NCBI GenBank assembly: GCA_008931825.1
Contig: QXVZ01009525.1
Coordinates: 1-25,608 of the forward strand
Direction of reading: 5' to 3'
From: Phallusia fumigata
Taxonomy: Eukaryota > Chordata > Ascidiacea > Phlebobranchia > Ascidiidae
DNA: 25,608 nucleotides
The notes beneath the pieces were generated by a model. It had not been told where the DNA came from. It did not search any database and saw nothing but the letters and a program-made list of their open reading frames with translations. The translations under genes and the position numbers were made by a program. The number at the start of each line of letters is the position of its first letter. The first letter of the stretch is position 1. Below are positions 17,345 to 25,608 of the stretch, piece after piece.

Positions 17345-20300
17345 TCAAGGTTTCTTTTCTTCAAAAATTCCATGAAATGAGATGGATAAGTTGGTTTCAA
17401 CCTGCAGTGAAAAATTTGAATCACCTAAATATGTTTGGCACAAAATAGTCAACATGTGCGTTTGTATGTCATGACAAATAACTATCAGTGTTTGGGAAAT
17501 GGCTTTAGTTCTAGAGAAATTCTAAAACAGTTTGTTATGTGGACCTTACAAGAATCAAAATCGTTTTTCCCTCATCCATACTAGTTTTGAATAACCCTTA
17601 ACCTTTCTAAATATTTGTGTCTGAAATAGAAGTTTAAAGCTGCTTTTCATTGGAAATTAAATTCCAGATATACTTGAGTTTATTGACACAATATTTGATC
17701 ATACCTCTGCTCTTGCGACTTCCTTAAATGTTTTTGCATCGAGAAGCAATAGAAATACTGGTTTGTTTGGGTCTTGGTTTATAACAGTTGAAAGCACAAT
17801 TCCGTCATCTTCTTCAGTTGCCCCTGGTCTCCCCACAAATACTGGTTCTGATGGAATGCAGCCCTGAAAATGCAAGCAACTATTACATAAGCCATGCAGC
17901 CATATGATAATAAAATAGCTTTTTTGAAGAGGTCATGCAATGGTTGTTGTAAATAATTTTTGTATCCATAATATTGACAACAGAAAAACGTGTGACATAA
18001 CAAAGTGCGTTTCCCAAACAAGTTTAAAGAAATGGTTAAATTCTAATTTTCACCTCCTCCATCCACTTGATTCCGGTTTTGGTTTTGTTGTCGCATTTCA
18101 TCAGGTGATCATCACAATGTAGTGACAAAATCGATAGTGCGTAAAAGTACCTGCAAAGAGTAGTGTGTGTTGTCTGTTTCTCGACAAAACTGCCGATAAT
18201 GCTTTTGCTTAAGATATCAAGGGCTTTAAAATTGATTACTGTCGCCCCACACACCTGTATTGCCGTCCGTTGTATCTGTAGTTAATCCGAGGTAACTCCA
18301 AGCTGACGTTAAACTTTTCCTCCAGCAAACTCTCGGGTGTAAGAAAGACCGAACCATCTTCTTGCAATACAGCCGTCGCCTCGCAGTGTTCAATGTTCAC
18401 CAGATTCTGACCTGTTGCGTGTAAACGTTACTAACGTTAACCAACACTGCGTAACCCATAGAGCTTCATCGATATCCGTGTACTATTAAGCATGAAAGGA
18501 CTCTAAGGGAGGGGCGTCTTGAGGCAGTAAGGATAAATGTAAAAAATGCGCCATTAGTTTATTTTACACCAAAAATCAAGAATAATTTCCTTGCATTAGC
18601 CTGGCCCATCTGTACGCGTGGTACATAAAAGCGCCCCAGTTGTTATTTGCTGGATAAACTGGTTAAGAGTACGACTGGTCTTTTTATCTTTCGGCTTTAC
18701 ATGTCAATGTAAAATTTAGTAGGTTACACCAAGAAACATTGAAAGTTATAAGACTTTTTGGTCCAATTACCCGGTTAATACGATAGTTCTAAAGTTGATT
18801 GGATTTGCGATTTTAGTCATTACGAAGTTTTGCGTTACCAGCATATATCGGTACCTTTTTCGGTTGATTCGGTGATGTCTAAGGGCATGACAAATCGGAG
18901 AAAAGTTGTTTTCTCTTCGCGTTCCTGTTCTCTCTTTAGGATTTTGTCAATCATGCTGTAAATTGGTAAAAACAGAATTGTCAGTTTTCTGCATTAGTAA
19001 AAAAATGAAAATTAAGAAAGGGGCTTCTGAGTACCTAAAACAGAGCCAATACTGATGAATAATATTAGTAATTACTGGCTGTTACGGAACTTTTACAAGC
19101 AGTTTCGGAACCTTGTTGCAAGTTAAATTTTAACATAAAGTTCAGATCAAAAAACTAACTTCGCACGTTTGGGCCTGTCCAAATGCCAAGCGTTTACCAG
19201 TGCAAACTAATGCTTACATGAACCTTCAGTTTATATACCCCAACCAGCATTTAAGATCAAAAATCAATAGCGTGCTTACAATGTGCTTTCCGATAAATCC
19301 AATTCCTTATGGCAACACATATCAACCACAAGAAATCGTTTTTCTCCACTTGTCGTTTCAAATCCGTTGACAAAATGAAAACAAAATTGACCATCCGACG
19401 TAAATTTGATCGGCACTTGCTCCCCTGTGTTCTTGTCGACAACCAGAAACTGAAACAAAGTCATACTTCTGTAACTTTACATACACGGCATTTTGTTTGA
19501 CGCGGGTTCGTGAGCGATCTTTGTTTGGTCGTTAGTGACGATTAAATGAATTTTCATGACACATTTTACGTTTTGTGGCAATTATTGAACTTCTCTTTGT
19601 AGTTGACCGCACAAAGCTCGATTGGAAATCAGTAAAGCGCAATCAAACTGTAACAATTTAAAACGCAAAGTCATGGGTTGTGATGAAGATTCGGTTTCGG
19701 CCGAATAGTTTGTTGCGTTTCGGTCCAAAACGGAACTTTTACGCACCCAAAAATTAACCTGCTGAAACACGAACAATAGCGTCCGGGCCTAATTGATATT
19801 TGTCATTACTTTAAACAATGTTTGTTTTGATACACAAAACGTGTCTTTCCGTCGACGTACTACACAATCTTTCAAACTACGCTATAATGCAGTGTTTCCC
19901 AACCGGTGGTACGCGTACCACTAGTGGTACGCGACGGCATTCCAGGTGGTACGCGAGCACCTTTTCGTAATTTGCGGATATAGTTCGAATTAACAAAAAA
20001 TTGTAAGTGATCTCAAAATGTTTGTTACTTCATCCCCTAGGTTACTTTGTAGAACTCAACTGGTCTATTCAAAGTGCAAAAGTACAATGGCCAACAACCT
20101 TTTATGAACAATATGTCTTTGTCCAAAAATTATTTAGTCATAAAGATAACAAAGGCAATGTCAATGCATCTGCAATTGTAGTAGGAAACCGCCTTGCCTC
20201 CCCCGGACATGATTTTCGGTGCGCAGTAAGAAAAGTTGTGCCCCGCGTCGATCGTCTTATGGAGAACAAAAGCAAATACAGACCATTAGTTTAAACTACG

Positions 20301-23300
20301 TTTTTCGTTGCTTTCGTATCTGATATTATTGGATTCAGGAAATAAAATAGTTATCAGATCGAAATTATGTTTTTCTCGAACTAGGTGGTACGCGTCGAAA
20401 TTGTTTTACCTCCAAGTGGTACGCAACCACAAAAAGGTTGGGAATCACTGCTATAATGCATGGGGTTTGAAATTTATTCAGTTGCGTAAAAATGAAACTG
20501 TTAGACAGGGTATTTTTGTGATACTGCTGTTGGTGATAAGTTAAGGTATTTGTGATTGCTAATGCCATATACATTCGTTTTTGAAACGAAGGCTTGACGA
20601 TCAGATAGTGGATGTTTTGTTGTCACAGACAAGCCAATTATAGCTTTATTTATTGCGTTAACTAGTATTTATTAAAGCACTATCGCTTCGTCTGCTCAAA
20701 AGATCGGAAATAATTTGAAGGCTGGCAACGACCCCTGAATATAAAGATAATACCGCAACACAACTATCATGCGTAGCACCACTTTTCCCTGGCAGCCCAA
20801 CTCATGTGAACTTGTCAAACGCGTAGCGAAGAACTATTCAGTTTGGTGGTATTCAATACACGACATTACTGTATAACCGATTGAATACGTTTATCACAAC
20901 AGTTTGTCTCTGTATGTTTTTAACTTTTAGTCAAGTATGGTTGCACACGGCTTTGATTTTACCTGAAGCCTCTGGTTCCAAACACTTGCAGTCGATATGA
21001 TATCGAATGATTTTAGCCTTATGTAGTGTCTACACAACCACTTACCGCTGATAGCCGGTTCGGCTCATTTTTCATCATATCCGACATTGGTTGCCACATT
21101 GCCCGAAGCCATTGCGTCTTTAAAACGTCAATCCGGGTTGGTTGGTCATGTATGATAATGTAGTTTGGAGTCAACGCAAAACTGTTGAATTATATTTGTT
21201 TGCTTGCAAGAACTTAAACATATAAGGACGAATCCAATCTTTTGAAACAAAAATAAGTAAAGTGTCTGACTTTAGCTTTGTCTCTTGTTTGAGAATAACG
21301 TGCTTTTTTTCGTCATCAAGTTTGCAATGGTTTGTTAGCGTATAAAACGCGGTTGTTTATAAATAGAACAATTGCAAAGCTTTACATCAAAGTGTCTGTT
21401 GACTTTTAACAGGACAAATTGGGTCACAATAACTAATCTTTTACCGTCATTTTTTGGTCAGCCCCTCCTAAGTGTTTGGTGAACGAAAACAGATATTAAA
21501 CAAAGTTCCTTTGGAATTTAATTAAATAGTACGTTGAAAACCTTTCGGTCGTTCGTAACATACAATACCCAATATCTTTGTGAAAAATCCTTATGTCAGT
21601 TCCCACCTGTGGAAATAGGTCGGTTGGAGAGGTGTGTCCACTTCAATTTTCGCATGAACCTTTAGATCTTGTATGGGATCTTGTTTGTTAAAACTACTTT
21701 CCTCTACTCTCACTACGTTGTAATAAGCCTTGCGGCCGAAAGTTAGTCCGAGGTTGTAGTAATCTCCGTTGGTATCTGCGAACATTTCGTGGGACATAAG
21801 ATGCAATAAAATTTAAAGTGCGGATACTTTTATTACTTTATGCGGGGAAAGTGGTAAAGAGTTTGCGCTTTGGTTTTTGTCGCCTTTCAAGGCAAAACTT
21901 TTGCAAACTACTTAATGACAAAATTATTACAGTTACGTTATTGGTAACCCGCTTGCGTTAACAAATCGCTGATTAACACTCACATGGTTTGGGGTTACTT
22001 CGGGAAGTTTTGTCAAATATTTTCCGCAAACGGCAAGCAAGTTTTGAAACATTTTGAGGCAACGTAGTTCGTGGCACCAGCGAGGGTTTTTTCTTTGCTG
22101 GTTCTAATCTTGGCTTTACATAGCAGTCGTTCCCAACCTTTTGTTGTAACAGTTTATATCGGCTTTCAAGTAACTTTTTGGCAGCATTATAGCTTACATA
22201 ACAAATTCCGCAACCCATTTTGACGTTTTCTACTCACTAGAGTCGAAGTGGATCGAGCAGCAACAAATCTTACCGTAATGTGGATGAGCGGTGCTCAAAT
22301 GTACGTTCAAAATATCCGGCAAGACCATGGAATTTATCGTTTCCAATTTCTCTGCATCGAATCTCACCACATGACCCCCGTCGGTGATGGCATAATGTGC
22401 ATTGCCTAAACTTGCAACATTCACGTTGCAATTGTCCGCGTGCGGTCTTGTGGTTAGAAATGTAAAAAATCTAAAACCGACAAAATTTAGATTTTAAAGG
22501 CACAAAAATTATAAAATGATGTACGTGGCGAATAAAAAACAAAACAGATACATTTTATCACATTTATGCGAAAGTTAACAATTAGTAAAGAATAAATGAA
22601 TTAATTTGATTGTTCCCATTAAGCTTGGTAATTAGGTTTGCTTCAAGCGCATTTTGTGAACTAGTCTTTCATGTAATTGACTGCTTTAACAAAATTTTCA
22701 AACGGTTTATGGGGATAGTAGCCGGCATGCAAAGATGCCTTTAAAGTAGGAATTGGTAACCTTCGGCCCACAAGTCAAATCCGGCCCCCCAAACAAACCC
22801 ATCAGGCTCCTTCGCATTACCCACTTACATAAAAAATGTGTCTTGTGTTTTCATTCAGAACTATCACTACTTTCGTTAGGATTAATGTATTAAGGTTTTG
22901 CTAAATAAGGATATAATCCGATTAAAACAACCTTATTTCGCGAAGTTGTAACTTTATCATAAACAGTGAAGGGACGGAACTGTATGTCTAAAATTAGTAC
23001 GGTCCGTTGAGAGCGTGCTGATCTGCGTCTGAGAAGTTACCGACCTCTACTTGAGAGTTTAGACAGCCTGTGAACTCATCGAAACTGTGTAAATTATTGC
23101 TCATCTACCTTGAGAAAATGTTTTTACACGGATCTGTGTACGAGGCAGTACCAAATCCTCCGCACAAAATACGGTTGTGTTCCTTATTCGTCTTGTACAA
23201 GTCGGATTCGATGAACTTTCCCGAATATGTCACTTGTCCACCGCCAATTTTAAATCTGCCCAAAAACGAATTTATTGGTTTCACTCAAGATTTGTAAATA

Positions 23301-24989
23301 CTTGCGGGAGAAGGTAAATAAAATGCGCGAGAACTAACGGGTGTGATGTAACCACTTTTGGTGCTTATGTACGTCAGCTAAATAACTTCATTTAAAACAA
23401 ATTTTGAAGTGTTGCAACAACGGACCAAAAATATTACGATAAACACAAAGCAATAAAATCACTTTTTATTTCTAGTTTGTTGTTGTTGTTAAACTTTGCT
23501 GCATTATTCATGTGCATGTAGCAATGTTCAATTAGGTTTTAAATCACGCTTTTAATAGGTTTCCGATCGTTTAATCCAGTGGTTCCCAACCTTTTTTCGT
23601 GCATTCCCCCATTTGCCTATTCTGGAACTTTACGTCTCTCCTCTACTATACAAGAAGTAATATAAAGTAATAATTAAAGGTTGGTTTTTACACGGATAAT
23701 GAATAACTCAACTATAAAGTGGAAATCCCTCCCCTCCACTCATCAAATTCCTCCCCGGTTGGGAACCACTGTTTTTTTGGGGGAAAATTTCGCAACGAAT
23801 TAAAGCACGTTTTCAAAACATGTTCCGGAAATCATTAGCGTGCCAGCTAAACTTTCACCAAGCAGCAGAACATTTATACGAAATGTTTGCAAATACGATT
23901 GCCAATCACGATATTTCGAACCCCATTTTTGTTGGAACCTCAATTATAAGTAGTGCCACTTTATTTACAGGTTTTTGTTGAGATTTTCCGCCGAAGGGCG
24001 CATATTGATAAACAACTGTCATTAAAATGGAATTTATTGTAAACCGATAAGCGGGTTTCAAAACCATGCCACCAACGATTGCTGCAGTAGATTACACGCA
24101 GTCAATTCAGCAGCCCCATTAAACGTGGATGCAACCCCTAATCGTTGCAGGGTGAAACAATTGCAGCGTACCCCAAACGCCATGGGGGTGTAGCTTACGG
24201 TGTTTACATTGTATTTTGTGAGATAAGTTTACTTGTGCACGAATGCGTGGCCGTCAAAGAGATGATGAAACTTGTCCGGTCCAACTTCGAACTCACCGGG
24301 TCCGTTCCTCAGAACTTCGCCTTCAAGCCAGCCCGGTATCTGCCCTTTAAAAAATGACTTGTTTGGTTTGTTTGTTTAAATCTTTGGTGGGCTGGTCGAG
24401 ATCTGAATGCGTCATGCCCATAAAAAGTATGCTTTCGAGCTATCTGCACTGTTGCATAACCTACTACAGCAGTGGTCGGCAACTGTGGACCGCGATGTAT
24501 ATGAGAGCTAGATCCTGACGCGGTGGCGGGGGTAAAACGTAGTGTTTTATGATTTTTGTGTAATAATGCATTGTTTCGGTACAGAAAACCAATATTAGTT
24601 TTGTAACAATGAACTNGAAATATGACGTTCTGCCTTCAAAACCAACTGATCTCTATTGATACACTGGATTGCGCTACTCCATTTAACGGTTGGATAATTT
24701 TTGAAGCATTTTGGTGCGTAATGGCGACGAAGGATGCCCCAGATTTCCATTGCTGGCAAATGGGAATACAGTCAACTTGCGGCAAGCAGCGGGGCACTTA
24801 CACCAGCCGGGACCAAAGTATATCTATCAAACATAGAACAGTTTGGTCGTGTTTGATAGATAAACTTTGGTCCAGACTGGTGTAAGTGCCCCGCTGCTTG
24901 CCGCAAGTTAAAAAAACACGTACCGCAAACCGGTGGACGAATCTGGTGTGAATTAGCCTTTGGAAAGGTATCGGGCGCAAAGTTAGTTG
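17345..24989 (-). CDS. BCO2-like carotenoid oxygenase (BCO/RPE65 family), 12 exons, 5' end incomplete
   Basis: This is an iron(II)-dependent carotenoid cleavage dioxygenase-fold enzyme. Exons in coding order: 24924 to an undetermined start near the N at 24990, 24233-24344, 23109-23255, 22274-22446, 21607-21775, 21046-21181, 19280-19449, 18855-18955, 18255-18411, 18054-18150, 17705-17863, 17345-17401. All phases match, giving 491 codons plus stop after the first exon. Family blocks are [82 protein letters not shown] and VARAEV. The four iron-binding His motifs are present (HPHY, YFHS, FHFVN, FHGIF). BCO2 resemblance (YKTN-NRI, DNCNVNV, DMCC) is stronger than to BCO1. BCO2 enzymes cut carotenoids eccentrically at the 9',10' bond, but RPE65-type isomerase activity cannot be excluded. 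The usual TETN after DxY is TDGG. A hAT MITE lies in each of two introns. Confidence 0.93.
19890..20450. mobile_element. 561-bp hAT-like element with perfect 8-bp target duplication
   Basis: It lies in an intron of the carotenoid oxygenase. The left end CAGTGTTTCCCAACCGGTGG mirrors the right end GGTTGGGAATCACTG. GGTACGCG motifs cluster near both ends (three on the left, two on the right). CTATAATG flanks it at 19882-19889 and 20451-20458. A 95-codon reading frame at 20007-20294 inside it shows no motif I recognise. It might be a remnant of transposase coding sequence, so the element is probably non-autonomous. Confidence 0.88.
21984..22218 (-). CDS. possible nested first exon starting MGCGICYVS, unknown protein
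   Basis: An open frame of 78 codons starting [17 protein letters not shown] lies inside the oxygenase intron between the exons at 22274-22446 and 21607-21775, on the same strand. It ends at a strong GTGAGT donor (GT at 21983-21982) just before a stop codon. The N-terminal Met-Gly-Cys resembles N-myristoylated and palmitoylated proteins, and the body is Lys/Arg-rich ([20 protein letters not shown]). Skipping it keeps the oxygenase frame, so it is not a required oxygenase exon. No homologue is recognised. It could be a nested gene, an alternative first exon, or chance. Confidence 0.25.
22748..22790. mobile_element. possible hAT-like terminus
   Basis: GGAATTGGTAACCTTCGGCC followed by a second CCGGCCCCCC resembles the end of hAT elements of the GGCAACC-TCGGCCC type. 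No partner end or target duplication was seen in this oxygenase intron. Confidence 0.2.
23577..23771. mobile_element. 195-bp hAT-like MITE
   Basis: It lies in an oxygenase intron. CAGTGGTTCCCAACC at the left end is the exact inverse of GGTTGGGAACCACTG at the right end. The flanking 8-mers (GTTTAATC and TTTTTTTG) do not match well, so the target duplication has decayed or one flank has changed. It is non-coding. Confidence 0.75.
24470..24616. mobile_element. one end of a hAT-like element, cut by an N
   Basis: CAGTGGTCGGCAACTGTGG followed by ACCGCGATG is a hAT-type terminus. The sequence is interrupted by the N at 24616 before any matching right end, so the missing half may lie in an assembly gap. 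Confidence 0.4.
24774..24909. repeat. long inverted repeat, 59-bp arms, 18-base loop
   Basis: Arms 24774-24832 and 24851-24909 pair at 56 of 59 positions around the loop ATAGAACAGTTTGGTCGT. The outer end reads AACTTGCGGCAAGCAGCGGG. It lies in the short piece between the N bases at 24616 and 24990, 14 bases from the donor of the oxygenase first coding exon. It could be a foldback MITE, a hairpin RNA source or a cloning/assembly inversion. No target duplication is visible. Confidence 0.85.
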
Positions 24990-24996
24990 NACTGAC

Positions 24997-25210
24997 CTGG
25001 AGAGCATCAAGCAGTTGTACTTTCTTGGCCAGCATAAGTTGTTTGTCGAGCTTGGGATGAAGCAATTGCAGAGTGTAGGCGATCGAATCATCGTTAACCT
25101 CGTAATGAATGTTCAGGTTGATTTTCTTGGCAGTCGCCTCCTTGGTCAGCATATCCTTTAAGATGGAGATTGTCGAAATGTTGTCTGAACCGAAGCTGCC
25201 CTCGCCCTTG
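24997..25210 (-). CDS. unidentified internal exon, 71 codons
   Basis: It has a TTAACTTGCAG acceptor and a CAG-GTCAGT donor, and is open throughout in one frame (1 nt + 71 codons, ending in phase 0). It encodes [14 protein letters not shown] through [14 protein letters not shown], a mixed, Lys/Leu-rich, probably helical segment with no motif I recognise. GC and codon use look higher than the surroundings. It sits on the short piece between the N bases at 24990 and 25302, so it may be misplaced, or part of a gene between the two oxygenases. Reading through the donor would join it in frame to the NFAP exon of the carotenoid oxygenase, which makes an oxygenase N-terminal extension an alternative. 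Confidence 0.5.
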
Positions 25211-25468
25211 CTGCAAGTTAAGGCACAACATGGACAAAAAAAGGACTGAAAAGGAGGATTGAAACGCAATGATAGGGATTCCGCGCGTAAGACCAACATG
25301 TNTACGAAGGAATGTGATGAATAAAGTGCAGGGCAGCGAAAGACCTTGCGGTCATCAAATCAGTTACCCCTAAAATCAGGCAATTTCAGGCAGGAAAAAT
25401 CGGTGAATGCAAAGAACAAGGGTGTATGTGTTTGTCCTGGACCGCCTTTAAGCAGAAAAGAGAAGACG

Positions 25469-25534
25469 TCAGTCATCATTAGGATTTCTTTTGTCAAAAA
25501 TTCCATGAAATGAGATGGGTAAGTTGGTTTCAAC
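25469..25534 (-). CDS. last exon of a second BCO/RPE65-family carotenoid oxygenase
   Basis: After a TTTTTACAG acceptor it encodes VETNLPISFHGIFDKRNPND and one more residue before TGA, that is 21 codons plus stop. This matches the last exon of the oxygenase at 17345-24989 ([18 protein letters not shown]) and includes the fourth iron-binding His in the FHGIF motif, the C-terminal block of the family. The rest of this gene lies beyond the right edge, and the last 74 bases of the window are its intron. It starts in the same phase as its paralogue. Because it is so similar, a recent tandem duplication is likely, and a haplotype or assembly duplication is possible. Confidence 0.85.
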   Translation of the reverse strand, partial: VETNLPISFHGIFDKRNPNDD

Positions 25535-25608
25535 CTGTAAAAATTTGTTTTGTAACAATGAACTGCGATGGAACAGGCAGCACCAGAAACACATCAATAT
25601 AAAACTAA

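Larger units (their letters stand above)
24345..25468. other. poorly assembled stretch with three N joins
   Basis: The N bases at 24616, 24990 and 25302 divide this stretch into short pieces. It contains a one-ended hAT terminus, a long hairpin, the 3' part of the oxygenase first exon (ending 24924) and an unidentified exon (24997-25210). The order of these pieces should not be trusted without the reads. Confidence 0.6.

Noticed and set aside
20007..20294. Plus-strand 95-codon frame within the hAT element at 19890-20450
   Set aside because: No transposase motif such as the hAT dimerisation block is visible. It may be a remnant but cannot be called a gene.
23070..23297. Plus-strand 75-codon open frame
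   Set aside because: It is the antisense shadow of oxygenase exon 23109-23255 (DPCKNIFS on the minus strand).
24145..24357. Plus-strand 70-codon open frame with good-looking codon use
   Set aside because: It is the antisense shadow of the oxygenase exon 24233-24344, which on the minus strand reads [15 protein letters not shown] with proper splice sites.

Overview
The window is animal nuclear DNA: AT-rich, with multi-exon genes, GT-AG introns from under 100 bases to about 2 kb, and small hAT-like non-autonomous transposons. The gene families (a cholinesterase/carboxylesterase-type esterase array and a vertebrate-like BCO/RPE65 carotenoid oxygenase) together with compact introns suggest an invertebrate chordate, most likely an ascidian such as Ciona. 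That placement is inference. Single N bases at 9239, 24616, 24990 and 25302 look like contig joins.

Every gene I can support is on the minus strand, so the window reads right to left. Bases 1-16479 hold a head-to-tail array of type-B carboxylesterases. In 5' to 3' order it is: a decayed copy with only exons 6-9 (15101-16479); two complete 9-exon genes (9479-13398, 560 aa, and 2162-7414, 559 aa), each with an intact Ser-Glu-His triad, perfect exon phasing and no signal peptide; and the first two exons of a fourth gene running off the left edge. Coding and flanking similarities pair the copies as (decayed, 2162-7414) and (9479-13398, left edge), which suggests that an ancestral two-gene unit was duplicated and that one copy then lost exons 1-5.

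Bases 17345-24989 hold a 12-exon BCO2-like carotenoid oxygenase with all four iron-binding histidine motifs. Only its extreme 5' end is uncertain, because it meets an N. At 25469-25534 is a near copy of its last exon, so a second tandem oxygenase lies beyond the right edge. Small contigs between them contain an unidentified exon and a 59-bp-arm hairpin.

The intergenic and intronic DNA contains hAT-type MITEs (three with convincing 8-bp target duplications), a tRNA-derived SINE, a minisatellite, local direct repeats and a dispersed repeat present in both orientations. Carotenoid oxygenases cleave free carotenoids, and carboxylesterases of this type can hydrolyse carotenoid or retinyl esters. 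The neighbourhood could therefore be a carotenoid/retinoid processing cluster, but this is a hypothesis from adjacency only.
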